Shown here: in pieces, positions 8,340 through 17,600 of the stretch
How the letters are laid out: every line of letters begins with the position of its first letter
Position numbering within the stretch: the stretch's first letter is position 1
From: an uncultured Myxococcales bacterium
Lineage (GTDB): Bacteria > Myxococcota > Myxococcia > Myxococcales > Myxococcaceae
DNA: 64,000 bases
Direction: 5' to 3'
NCBI GenBank assembly: GCA_937980205.1
Contig: CALJKW010000038.1
Location: forward strand, 1-64,000
Made by a program: the position numbers and the translations under genes
The notes under the pieces: generated by a model
Databases searched by the model: none
What the model was told of the DNA's origin: nothing
The model's input: only the letters and a program-made list of their open reading frames with translations

Positions 8340-9887
8340 ATGGGGCTGCTCGACGCCTTCACCCGGCGCAAGCTCATCACCAGCGCCATCGACGCGACGG
8401 TCGCTTCCGGCATCGAGCCCGCGCTCGAGCTCATCGCCGCTGCACGCCGTCTGGGTCCCGGCCTCTGGGTCGGCTTCCTCGAGCGGCTCGACGAGCTGAA
8501 GCGAACGGACGACGTGCGGCGCGCGCTGCATCGCTTCGTCGAGCTCTTCCCGGCCGACGGCGCGGTCGTCGAAGCGCTGCTGCGGTTCGCTCATGTCCTC
8601 GGCCCGGAGGACTGCGTCGAGCTGCACACGACCGTGCTCGCCGAGCAGACGCACGAGGGGCTCGCGCTTCAGCTGGCGGACGCGCACCTCGAGCTCGGCG
8701 ACGTGGAACGTGCGCACGAGGTGCTCGAGCTGTATCGCAACAGTCCGAGCCCGGCGCTCCAGGTGAAGCGCGGCGTCGTGCTGCTGGAGCTCGATCGTCC
8801 CGCCGAAGCGCTCCCGCTGCTGCGCAGCGCCATCGACTGGTACGACAGCATGAGCCGCAACAGCTACTTCACCGGCGGGGTCGATCCCTCGGACTACCAT
8901 GAGGCCCGCGGGGCGCTCGAAGAGGCCATCGCCCGCACCGAAGGCGCCGAGGCGGTGACTGTCGAGCTCATGCAGCGGCGACAGCTGGACCCACGCTCGG
9001 GGCGCAACTTCCGTCTGCTCGCCGACGCCTTGAAGGTCGCCGGCCCGCGCATCGCTCCATCGCTGGAGCTCACCGACACGACGGCCGCTCACCACCAGGC
9101 CGAGCGGCTGATGTCGAGCGAGAGCTCGCGTCCCGCCGGCCTGTGCCTCCGCGGCCTCGCGCAGCTTCGCGAGCTGAAGCTGTCGCGCGCGCGCGAAGAC
9201 TTCGAGGCCTGTGTCGCGCTGCAGCCCGACCACTTCGGAGCGCGCACCGGCATCGGGGTCGCCATCGAGGCCGAGCAGGCCGGCTGGCAAGCCCGCGTCT
9301 TGAAGCTGCCGGAGCTCCCGGCCCCCGCGGGCATCGAGCGCGTGGTCGTCGACTGGCCGGCGCTCAATCGCTTCGAGCGTCGCGTCGTCATCGCCTCGGT
9401 CGCGCCGCTGACGCCGCTTCTCCCCGCGCTCGCCGACAGCGGCCGGCGCATTCGGCTGCTGCCCATCGACGTGCGCGTCACCGACCTGCCGGAGTTCGCC
9501 GACGTCGCTGCCGAGCGCTTCGAGGACGACCACCGCTCCTTCGCCGCCCTCGGCGGCGTCGCCGGCGACGAGCTCGCCCTGGCCGGGGTGGATACGCTGC
9601 TCGACGTCACTCCCGAAGGGTGGACCTTCGCGCACGAGCTCTCACACCTGTGCGAGCTGGTGCTGAACAGAGCGCAGCTCGCCGCGCTGACGCGGCTGTA
9701 CCGAAGCGCGAGGAAGACTCCGTGGGTCTTCGGCGAGTACGCGCTGCGCAACCGCCACGAGTTCTTCGCAGTGCACTACACGGATTACCTGTGCACGCGG
9801 TACGGCATCCCGCTGCCGCGGCCTGAAGACGACGAAGGCCGGCTGCGGCAAGTCTTGTCGTTCTACGACGCGCTCGCCGCACCGTAG
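8340..9887 (+). CDS. TPR protein with C-terminal zincin-like metallopeptidase domain
   Basis: A 515-residue protein starting at the ATG at 8340, behind a good ribosome site (GAGGTGG at 8331-8337). There is no signal peptide. Residues 1-330 are alpha-helical TPR-like repeats. The last 150 residues contain FAHELSHLCELVL (HExxH at 432-436) and, about 38 residues on, NRHEFFAVHYTDYL with a candidate third zinc ligand Glu474. This arrangement (HExxH, then E in an NxxEFFA context) resembles the anthrax lethal-factor-like zincin group. I infer a cytoplasmic zinc protease, or a toxin-like enzyme exported by another route, with the TPR part binding a partner. It is divergent from the small Cys-rich lipoprotein. 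Confidence 0.8.
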   Translation: MGLLDAFTRRKLITSAIDATVASGIEPALELIAAARRLGPGLWVGFLERLDELKRTDDVRRALHRFVELFPADGAVVEALLRFAHVLGPEDCVELHTTVLAEQTHEGLALQLADAHLELGDVERAHEVLELYRNSPSPALQVKRGVVLLELDRPAEALPLLRSAIDWYDSMSRNSYFTGGVDPSDYHEARGALEEAIARTEGAEAVTVELMQRRQLDPRSGRNFRLLADALKVAGPRIAPSLELTDTTAAHHQAERLMSSESSRPAGLCLRGLAQLRELKLSRAREDFEACVALQPDHFGARTGIGVAIEAEQAGWQARVLKLPELPAPAGIERVVVDWPALNRFERRVVIASVAPLTPLLPALADSGRRIRLLPIDVRVTDLPEFADVAAERFEDDHRSFAALGGVAGDELALAGVDTLLDVTPEGWTFAHELSHLCELVLNRAQLAALTRLYRSARKTPWVFGEYALRNRHEFFAVHYTDYLCTRYGIPLPRPEDDEGRLRQVLSFYDALAAP

Positions 9888-9918
9888 CGGCGCTGCAGTG
9901 TCGCGGCGTCTCGTTCGT

Positions 9919-12174
9919 TCACCGCTTCGGCCGCGTCGGCTTCACCAGCCCGTACGGCTCGGGCCACGGAATCGAGTCGACGCCTTCGGCCTGCGCGTGC
10001 CGGTGCACCAGGTATGGATCCGACAGGTGCGCGCGCGCGAGCGCGACGAGGTCCGCCCGCCCCGCGGCGAGAATGGTGTTCGCGTGGTCGGCGCCCTGAA
10101 TCATCCCGACGGTGACGACCGGAATCCGGGCCCCGTAGCGCACCGCTTCCGCGAACGGCACCTGGAACATGCGCCCGTACTCGGGCTTCTGCTCGAACAC
10201 GTTGCCGCCGCTGGACACGTCGATGAAGTCGGCGCCGTGCGCTTTGAGCGCCTTGGCGATCTCCACCGCGTCGTCGGGCGTCAGACCCGAAGCCCCCATC
10301 CAGTCGTGCGCCGAGATGCGCGCGCCCAGCGGCCGGTCGTCGGGCCAGGCCTGGCGAACCACGTCGAACACCTCGAGCGGGAACTTGAGCCGCGCCTCCA
10401 GCGAGCCGCCGTACGCGTCGGTGCGCTGGTTCGACAGCGGAGAGAGAAAGCTCGACAAGAGGTACCCGTGCGCGAAGTGCAGCTCGAGCACGTCGAAGCC
10501 CGCGGCCGCCGCGCGCACCGCCGCCGCTCCGAAGTCGAGCCGCACCTTCTTCAGGTCCGCGCCGTCCATCGCCTTCGGCACGTGCGAGCCCTTCACGAAC
10601 GGAATCGCCGACGGCCCGTACGTCTGCCACGCGCCCTCGGCCGCCGAAAGCGATCCGCCGCCGCTCTCCCATGGCACGTGACAGCTGCCCTTGCGCCCCG
10701 CGTGCGCGAGCTGCATTCCAATCTTCGCGTCGCTGTGCTCGTGCACGAACTTCACGATGCGCATCCACGCCGCGCCCTGCGTGTCGTTCCACAGCCCGGC
10801 GCAGCCGTGCGTGATGCGCCCCTCGGCGGACACGTCGGTCATCTCTGTGAACACCAGCCCCGCGCCGCCCATCGCGCGCGAGCCCAGGTGCACCAGGTGC
10901 CAATCTCCCGGCACTCCGTCTTTCGCGACGTACTGGCACATCGGCGACACCACCACGCGGTTGGGCAGCGTCAGCCCTTTGAGCTTCAGCGGAGCGAACA
11001 GCGGCGGCGGCGCCGTCCCGTCCGAGTTGAGCGGAGTGTCCGCCTCGGTCGCGAACCACGCATCCACCTTCGCGACCAACGCGGGGTCGCGCAGCCGCAG
11101 GTTCTCCCACGTGATGCGCTTGCTGCGCGTCATCAGGTTGAAGGTGAGCTGCTCGGGCGGCTGGCCCATGTAGCGCGCCGAGTTCTCGAACCACTCGAGG
11201 CTCGGCTGCGCCGCGCGCTGCACCCGGTCGACCTCGGGGTGCCGCACCTTCTCGTACGCGTGCAGCACCTTCTGCACGTCTTGAGTGCCGTGCTTCTGGA
11301 ACTGCGCGACCAGCTCGATGGCGTCTTCCATCGCGAGCTTCGTGCCGCTGCCGATGGAGAAGTGCGCCGTGTGCGCCGCGTCTCCGAGCAGCACCACGTT
11401 CTCGTGCACCCACTTCTCGCAGCGAATGGTCGGGAATGTGCGCCAGATGCTCTTGTTCGCGAGCAGGCGGTGCCCTTTGAGCTCGTCCTTGAACAGGCCC
11501 TCGAGGAACGCGACCGAGTCGCCCTCGCTCATGGTGTCGAGGCCCGCCTTCTTCCAGACCTCTTCGCGGGCCTCGACGATGAACGTCGAGAGCCCCCGCT
11601 CGAACGGGTACGCGTGCACCTGGAACAGGCCGCTCGGCGTCTCCTTGAAGATGAAGGTGAACGCGGTGAGCGGCAGCGTGGTGCCGAGCCAGCTGAACTT
11701 GCACTTGCGCCAGTCGACGGTCGGCTTGAACCACTGCGCGTGCTTCTCTCGCACCGGGCTGTGCACGCCGTCGGCCGCGATGACGACGTCGGCCTGCGGC
11801 AGGGGCGAGGCCGGCAGCTCCTTCGAGAACTCGAGCTTCACGCCGAGCGCTTCGGCGCGCTCCTGCAAGAGCAAGAGCAGCTGCCGCCGCGACAGCCCGC
11901 AGAAGCCGTGACCGGTCGAGGTGGTGCTGCTGTCCCGGTAGAACGTCTGGATGTCGTCCCAGTAGACGAAGCGGCGCTCGATCTCGAGGTAGCTCGGCTC
12001 GTCGGCCGTGCGCAGGTTGCCGAGCGTCTCGCGCGAGAAGACGACGCCCCAGCCGAACGTGTCGTCCGCGCGGTTCTTCTCCGTCACGGTGATGTCCGTG
12101 TCGGGGAACGCTTTCTTCATGAGAATCGCGAAATACAGGCCCGCGGGGCCGCCGCCGATGCACGCAATCTTCAT
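9919..12174 (-). CDS. Bifunctional salicylyl-CoA 5-hydroxylase / old-yellow-enzyme oxidoreductase
   Basis: A 751-residue two-domain flavoprotein starting at the ATG at 12174 (MKIACIGGGPAGLY), placing the FAD dinucleotide motif GGGPAG at residues 7-12. Residues 1-370 are a class A flavin monooxygenase, with the second FAD motif in NVVLLGDAAHTAHFSIGSG. Residues 400-750 are an NADH:flavin oxidoreductase (old yellow enzyme) barrel, with PNRVVVSPMCQYVAKDG, QLAHAGRKG and HFAHGYLLSSFLSP. The fusion matches salicylyl-CoA 5-hydroxylases (SdgC type), which hydroxylate salicylyl-CoA toward gentisyl-CoA. No gentisate-pathway or CoA-ligase gene lies beside it, so the pathway partner must be elsewhere or the substrate differs. 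Confidence 0.9.
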   Translation of the reverse strand: MKIACIGGGPAGLYFAILMKKAFPDTDITVTEKNRADDTFGWGVVFSRETLGNLRTADEPSYLEIERRFVYWDDIQTFYRDSSTTSTGHGFCGLSRRQLLLLLQERAEALGVKLEFSKELPASPLPQADVVIAADGVHSPVREKHAQWFKPTVDWRKCKFSWLGTTLPLTAFTFIFKETPSGLFQVHAYPFERGLSTFIVEAREEVWKKAGLDTMSEGDSVAFLEGLFKDELKGHRLLANKSIWRTFPTIRCEKWVHENVVLLGDAAHTAHFSIGSGTKLAMEDAIELVAQFQKHGTQDVQKVLHAYEKVRHPEVDRVQRAAQPSLEWFENSARYMGQPPEQLTFNLMTRSKRITWENLRLRDPALVAKVDAWFATEADTPLNSDGTAPPPLFAPLKLKGLTLPNRVVVSPMCQYVAKDGVPGDWHLVHLGSRAMGGAGLVFTEMTDVSAEGRITHGCAGLWNDTQGAAWMRIVKFVHEHSDAKIGMQLAHAGRKGSCHVPWESGGGSLSAAEGAWQTYGPSAIPFVKGSHVPKAMDGADLKKVRLDFGAAAVRAAAAGFDVLELHFAHGYLLSSFLSPLSNQRTDAYGGSLEARLKFPLEVFDVVRQAWPDDRPLGARISAHDWMGASGLTPDDAVEIAKALKAHGADFIDVSSGGNVFEQKPEYGRMFQVPFAEAVRYGARIPVVTVGMIQGADHANTILAAGRADLVALARAHLSDPYLVHRHAQAEGVDSIPWPEPYGLVKPTRPKR

Positions 12175-12200
12175 CACTTGCAGCGCGACTAGCACATGCG

Positions 12201-12713
12201 ATGTTGCGCCGCATGGGCGCTCCCGTCGTCCTCGAGCTGGCGTCGCTGCCGGAAGTCCGCTGCGGTCACTTCAACTCGCTGTTCGTGATGGTGTGGCGCG
12301 GCACGGTCACGCCCGAGTCGCTCGCGAAGACGAACGAGGTCGAGCAGGCGTTGATCAACCAGTACGGCCGCATCTCCGTCATCGGCTGCATCACCGATCT
12401 CGGCGGCGGCGTTCCGTCGGCCGAGCTGCGTCAGGCCTCGGCCGATGCGATGCGCCGCTTCATGCCGAACGTGCGCGGCACCGCGCTCATCGTGCTCGCC
12501 GAAGGGGCGAAGGCGGTGCTGTTCCGCACCTTCCTCGCCGGCTTCACGCTGGTCATCGACTTCCCGTCGCCGATGAAGATCTTCAAGAACGTCAGCGACG
12601 CCGTGAGCTGGGTGCAGCGCATGGACGGCCAGGAGCTCGCGCTCGCCGACGGAGAGCTCGCGCAGAGCGTCGCCGAGTTCGTCGAGCTCTCGCGCCTCAG
12701 CGCTGTGCGTTGA
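12201..12713 (+). CDS. STAS/SpoIIAA-like protein
   Basis: A 170-residue soluble protein of a type common in myxobacteria. The strand-helix pattern (GHFNSLFVMVWRGTVTPESL, SVIGCITDLGGGVPS, GTALIVLAEGAKAVLFRTFL) resembles a STAS/SpoIIAA-like fold. No catalytic motif is visible. It starts at the ATG at 12201, or possibly the ATG at 12213, which gives MGAPVVLEL. It lies 26 bp from the divergent salicylyl-CoA hydroxylase, and its 3' end overlaps the convergent DUF4476 gene by 17 bp. A role in protein-protein regulation is only a guess from the fold. Confidence 0.72.
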   Translation: MLRRMGAPVVLELASLPEVRCGHFNSLFVMVWRGTVTPESLAKTNEVEQALINQYGRISVIGCITDLGGGVPSAELRQASADAMRRFMPNVRGTALIVLAEGAKAVLFRTFLAGFTLVIDFPSPMKIFKNVSDAVSWVQRMDGQELALADGELAQSVAEFVELSRLSAVR

Positions 12714-13248
12714 CGCTCTTCGTGAAATCCGACGCGTTGATGCTGTTCTCGAACTTCGTGCCGAGCTTCAGCGCGTGCTTCGGGTTCACCACGCGCGCGA
12801 TGCCCGACTTCGCCACCGACAGCCGCGTGAGCTCGTTCTCGAACAGGTCGAGCACCAGGCCGAGCTGACGCGCCGTCAGCCAGCTTCTCTTCAGCGTGTC
12901 CTTCACCATCGACTCGCGCTGCAGCTCGAAGTCGTTGCCGCGCAGCGCCTCGAGGAAGCCCAGGTACTCCTCGCGGTCCATCGGCAGGCTGCCCGCGCGC
13001 GACATCGAGCAGCCCGGGTCGGGAGCGCCCGCTCCGCAGTCGTCGCCCGCCGGCGCAACAGCGCCCATGGGCTGCTCGGTCGTCGTGGTCGTCGTGGTGC
13101 GCGTCGTCGTCTTCACCTTCATCTTCACGTTCATGCCCGGCATGCCCTGCATGTCGACGTTCATCTGCACGTCTTCCTGCTGCTGGGCGAAAGCGGCGGT
13201 GGCGAACAGCGACAGCAGCAGCGCATTGCAGGTCAGGGAGGTTTTCAT
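12697..13248 (-). CDS. Exported DUF4476-domain protein
   Basis: A 183-residue protein with a signal peptide (MKTSLTCNALLLSLFATAAFAQ). The mature N terminus is rich in Met/Asn/Val and then in Thr (TTTRTTTTTTTE), a flexible linker. The last 95 residues are helical and match the DUF4476 pattern: MDREEYLGFLEALRGNDFE, SMVKDTLKRSWLTARQLGLV, VARVVNPKHAL-like segment and FENSINASDF. DUF4476 is known from myxobacterial and Bacteroidetes envelope proteins but has no assigned activity. It is downstream of the START-domain gene on the same strand, 36 bp away. Confidence 0.85.
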   Translation of the reverse strand: MKTSLTCNALLLSLFATAAFAQQQEDVQMNVDMQGMPGMNVKMKVKTTTRTTTTTTTEQPMGAVAPAGDDCGAGAPDPGCSMSRAGSLPMDREEYLGFLEALRGNDFELQRESMVKDTLKRSWLTARQLGLVLDLFENELTRLSVAKSGIARVVNPKHALKLGTKFENSINASDFTKSVNAQR

Positions 13249-13284
13249 GGGTCCGGCCCCTGACGCGGCTGAACGGCGTTTGAT

Positions 13285-13881
13285 TCAACGCCCGGCGTCG
13301 GCCAGGCGCGCGGCGCGCTCGAGCATCAGCTTCACGCGGTTGATGGCCGTCTTCTTGCGCGTGCCCTCGATGAGCATCGCGGGGATCATGCCGCCCGGGT
13401 CTGTGAAGATGGTGTACGTGCACACGACGTTGCCGTCGGGCATCGGCTCGAACGTCCAGCCGCCGCGCAGCTTCTCGATGCGCACGAAGCCGTCGGGCAG
13501 TGCGGGCGCGTGCTGGTTGGCCGCGTCGAAGCGGGTGCGGCAGCCTCCGCCGGGCAGCGCCTCGCGCACCGCGCTCACCGCGTAGTCGCGGTCGCTCACC
13601 ACGGGCGCCGAGACCTGCTCGTAGGTGATGCGGACTCCGTTGTCGTTCGAGATGAGCTTGCGCAGCTTCACCTCGGGCTCTTCCTTGGGGTCGAGCTTCT
13701 CGCTGCCGTACGACGCCGTGCACAGCGCGTCGACGGGCAGCTTCGACACCGTGACGACCTTCAGGTCGACGAGCCGCTCTCCCGGCAGCTCGCGCTCGTA
13801 GAGCTCGAGGCCGTCTTTCTTCTCCACCAGCTTCCACGCCCCGGGGCTGGCGGCGAGCAGCGTGAGCGCGAGCACCTTCAT
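13285..13881 (-). CDS. Exported START-domain lipid-binding-like protein
   Basis: A 198-residue protein starting at the ATG at 13881 (MKVLALTLLAASPGAW), with a short signal peptide. The rest fits a START domain: WKLVEKKDGLELYERELPG, a central SAPVVSDRDYAVSAVRE strand matching the family's vxxRDxv motif, GGWTFEPMPDGNVVCTY and a C-terminal helix. START folds bind a lipid or other hydrophobic ligand in a deep cavity. Its start codon overlaps the stop of the SDR gene by 4 bp (ATGA), so the two are translationally coupled, suggesting an envelope or lipid-linked pathway shared with the dehydrogenase. Confidence 0.87.
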   Translation of the reverse strand: MKVLALTLLAASPGAWKLVEKKDGLELYERELPGERLVDLKVVTVSKLPVDALCTASYGSEKLDPKEEPEVKLRKLISNDNGVRITYEQVSAPVVSDRDYAVSAVREALPGGGCRTRFDAANQHAPALPDGFVRIEKLRGGWTFEPMPDGNVVCTYTIFTDPGGMIPAMLIEGTRKKTAINRVKLMLERAARLADAGR

Positions 13882-14672
13882 GCCTGAAGCCTCTTCGTCG
13901 TCTGTGACGCCATGGTGAGCACCGCGCGCCGCCGCGACATGAAGCGCGTCATCACGAACGACGCGAAGCGGTTGAAGCGGCCGGGAATCATGGTGGGCCC
14001 GTGCAGCCGCGCGAGCGCCTCGCGCACCACGTCGCCGGGCTCGAGCTCGCCGGGCGCTCCGTTCGGCACGGCCTTGAGGTAGCTCTGCGTGCGCGTCGCG
14101 CCGGCGCAGCACGCCATCACCTCGACGCCGGTGCCGCGCAGCTCGGCCCACAGCGCTTCGGCGAGCGAGAGGTTGAACGCCTTCGTCGCGCCGTACACCG
14201 CCGTGTACGCGGTGCCCTGAAACGCGGTGAGGCTCGACATCAGCACCACCGCGCCGCGCTTCCGCTCGACCATGCCGGGCAACACGAGGTGGCACAGCTC
14301 GACCGGAGCGCGACAGTTCACGTCGAGCGCCGCGCGAGACTGGTCGGGCGTGTGGCTGAGGAACGGGCCGACCGGCGAGAAGGCCGCGTTGTACACGAGC
14401 ACGTCGAGCGGCCGGCCCTCGAGCAGCGGAGCCACCTTGTCGCGCAGCTCCGCGGCGCCGAGGTCGACGGCGGCCGTCACCACCTCGACGCTGCCGCGCA
14501 GCTTCGCCGCCACCTCGTCGAGCACGGCCTGGCGCCGCGCGAGCAGGATGAGCGAGTGGCCCGCCGCGGCGAGGCCCTCGGCCCAGGCGGCACCGAGCCC
14601 CTCGGATGCTCCAGCGACGAGGGCCCAGCTGCGCGCGCGCGTGCTCACCGGTTTGTGAGCATAATCGAGCAC
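13878..14672 (-). CDS. Short-chain dehydrogenase/reductase
   Basis: A 264-residue SDR. The Rossmann cofactor motif appears as GASEGLGAAWAEGLAAAG, the NNAG position as YNAAFSP, and the catalytic set as the Ser in LMSSLTAF followed by YGATKAFNLSLAEAL (YxxxK). The length suits a classical SDR with a C-terminal extension (SFVMTRFMSRRRAVLTMAS) often seen in membrane-associated relatives. I used the GTG at 14672; a GTG at 14645 would start directly at the Rossmann fold. Substrate unknown. It is first in a coupled pair with the START-domain gene and divergent from the large MYXO-CTERM frame. Confidence 0.88.
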   Translation of the reverse strand: MLDYAHKPVSTRARSWALVAGASEGLGAAWAEGLAAAGHSLILLARRQAVLDEVAAKLRGSVEVVTAAVDLGAAELRDKVAPLLEGRPLDVLVYNAAFSPVGPFLSHTPDQSRAALDVNCRAPVELCHLVLPGMVERKRGAVVLMSSLTAFQGTAYTAVYGATKAFNLSLAEALWAELRGTGVEVMACCAGATRTQSYLKAVPNGAPGELEPGDVVREALARLHGPTMIPGRFNRFASFVMTRFMSRRRAVLTMASQTTKRLQA

Positions 14673-14674
14673 CC

Positions 14675-17600
14675 TTGCTCTGGGCCCTCGTCATCGTGGC
14701 GGCAGCGCCCTCGCTCGGCGAGGTGATGGAGCGGACCCACTGGTCCTTCCAGTCCGGCGACGGCGCCCGCTGGTCCTCGCCGGGCGTCGAGGTGACGCCG
14801 GCCGGCGTCACGCGGCTGTCGAAGGGCCTCGAGCTCGAGCTGGTGCGCATCTGCCGCCGTGAGTGCCTCACCCCCAAGCTCGAGCGCATGCGCGGCCTCG
14901 AAGATGGCGCGCTCGAGCTCGAGCATCACGGGGGCGTGGTGCAGCGCCTCGCGAACGGCCGCAGCGGCCTCGAGCAGTCGTTCTTGCTTCGCGCGCCGCT
15001 CGCCGGCCGCGGAGACGTCACGCTCGAGCTCACTGCACGCGGCTCGCGCTGGGTCGAGCAGTCGGCCGATGGGCACGTATTCCTCGGCGCCGGCGGCGAA
15101 CGGCTGCGCTACGGCAACGCGTTCGTCGTGTGGGGCGACGAGCGCATCCCCGTCACCGTCGAGCGAACGCGAACCGGCCTGCGCATTCGTGTACCCGGGC
15201 ACGTCACCGACACGGTGGGCTGGCCGCTGCACATCGACCCGGTGCTCGGGCCCGAGCTGCCGGTCGACCCTTCCGGTGCGGCCGACACCGCCGAGCTCGC
15301 GCCGCAGCGCAGCCCCGCCATCGCGCAAGCGGGCTCCGAGGCCAACTTCTTCGTGGTGTGGGAAGACTTCCGCGAGGGCGAGGGCCGGCAGCTCTGGGGC
15401 GTCGACATCACCGCGCTCCCGAACGGCAAGCTCGACATCCCGTCGCTCGGGAGGCGGCTGTCGCCCATCCTGCCGCTCGGCGCCGAGCACACGCAGCCCG
15501 CCATCGCCGGCTACTCGGCGAACGGGAACACCGGCTTCCTGCTCACCTGGGAGATGATCGAGCCCGCGGGCGGCAGACGGGTGATGTGGCGCAGCCTGCC
15601 GCTCAGTGGCGCGGCAGTCGCCTCGGCCGCCATCGACCTCGCGACGGGCATCCAGCCTGGCGTCGCGTGCACCGCGGGCGTCTGCTTGATCGCGTACACC
15701 GACGTCTCCGTCGCGATGGCGTGGAAGCTCAGGGCCGTACAGCTCCGCGTCACGGCGATGGGGGTCACCGAGGTTCCCGTCAGCCTCGAGGTCCCCACCG
15801 CGCCGTCTCCGCACGACGTCGCCGTCACGGCGCTGCCGGCGGTCGACGGTTGGGCGCTGGCGTGGCTTCAGCACCCGACGCCGAACTTCACGGTGCTCTC
15901 GACCATCGTGATGCGCGCCGACGGCGGTACGCCGTTGACCGGCTTCGCCCCCGGCAGTGGCATGACGCTCGGCCCTCCGGCGCTCGCCGCCTTCGACGCG
16001 GGCATCGTCGTCGCGTGGACGGCGCCTTCGGCGACCGTCAGCCCGCTGTGGACGGCGACGTTGTCCCTGACCGGCTCGTACATCGAGAGCGCGGCGGTGA
16101 GAGCTGCGCCTGGCGGTGTCGCGTTCGAGCCGGCGCTCGACTTCGACGGAACGTACTTCAACCTCGTCTGGGCCGAGAGCTACGGCATCGCGGCCGGCCT
16201 GAAGCGGCAGCAGTTCAAGCCGAAGGAGACAGGCTCGGACTCGGTCATCAGCGTCCCCACGCTCTTCAACGTGCACCGCGCGCCCGCGATCGCCACGCGC
16301 GCCGCCGCGGACGGCGGCGTCGACATGCTCGTCGCCTTCGAGTCGTCGCTGGGCAACACCCTGGCCGACGTGCACGTCTGGCATCAATGGAACTACCAGC
16401 CGGAGGACACCTATCTCCTCTCCCGCGCCCCCGGCGCCCAGGGCCGGCTTGCCGTGACGGCGGTGCAGGACGGCTTCGTCGCCGCATGGCTCGACTCGCA
16501 GCGGCGCGATCGACTCGTGTCGCTCGAGCTCACACGCTTCGCGCTCGACGGTGGCCGGGTGACGCCGATCATCCCGATGCCCGACGCGGGGCTCCTGCCC
16601 GACCAGCCCGCACTCGCCGCCACCGACTCGCGCGTGCTCCTGGTCTGGAAGGAACGCTTCTCCGAGCCGGGCATCTATGCGCGGCGGCTCACGCCGTCGC
16701 TGGGCTTCTTCAACGATGCGGCCCCGGGCAAGCGGCTCTCGGAGACCATGCCGCTCGACTCCGAGTCCGCGCCCGGCGTCGCCACGAGCGGCTCGGACTT
16801 CATGGTGACCTGGGCCTCGCAAGACGGCGGCGGCTTCTTCCGCCGCACCGACGTCGACGCAGAGCCGATCGAGCCCGTCACGGCGCTCAGCCAGACCGGG
16901 GGCGCCCGGCACCCCTCCCTCGCGTGGGACGGCCGCGGTTACCTCGTTGCCTGGGAAGAGCTGCGCACCGGCACCGGGAACGGCAGCCGGCGGGTGGTGA
17001 TGGCGCGCGTCGTGGCCGATGCGGGCATCGGGTCCGGCGTCGCCGTCGATTCCGCTTCGAACATCGCGGCGCAGCACCGGCCGCTCGTCGTCTCCAACGG
17101 CAAAGGGAGGTCGCTCGTCGCGTGGACCGAAGAGGGCGTGGGGTGGACCCTGCGTGCGGTCTTCGTCGACCCGCAGGGCGCTCGCGGCGCGGCGTTCGAC
17201 GTCGCCACCGGCCTGCTGCGCCCCGAGCTGCAGCCGCTCTCCGGCGGCTTCGACGGGCTCGGCTTCCAGCTCGTCTACCGCCGCCGCGAGGGCACTCTCG
17301 ACCTCGCCACGGTCTCCCTCGACGGTGGCGTGACGCCGCTCGCGGCCGGGCCCTTCGACGGCAGGAACCCCGCGTTCGCGAGCTCCGCCGGCGGCGCGGG
17401 GCTCGTGCTGTACGAGAAGTTCGACGTGCAGCGCACCACGACGCGCGCGTTCCTGCGCACCGTCGGAGAGGCCCGCGCCGTCGTGGCCCCCGACGCCGGC
17501 TCGGCCGACGGGGGCGCGCCGGTCGTCGACGCCGGCATGCCGGCCGGGCCGCCGGTCATCGTGGTCCCCAAGCTCGGCGCGTCCTGCGGGGCGAAGCTCG

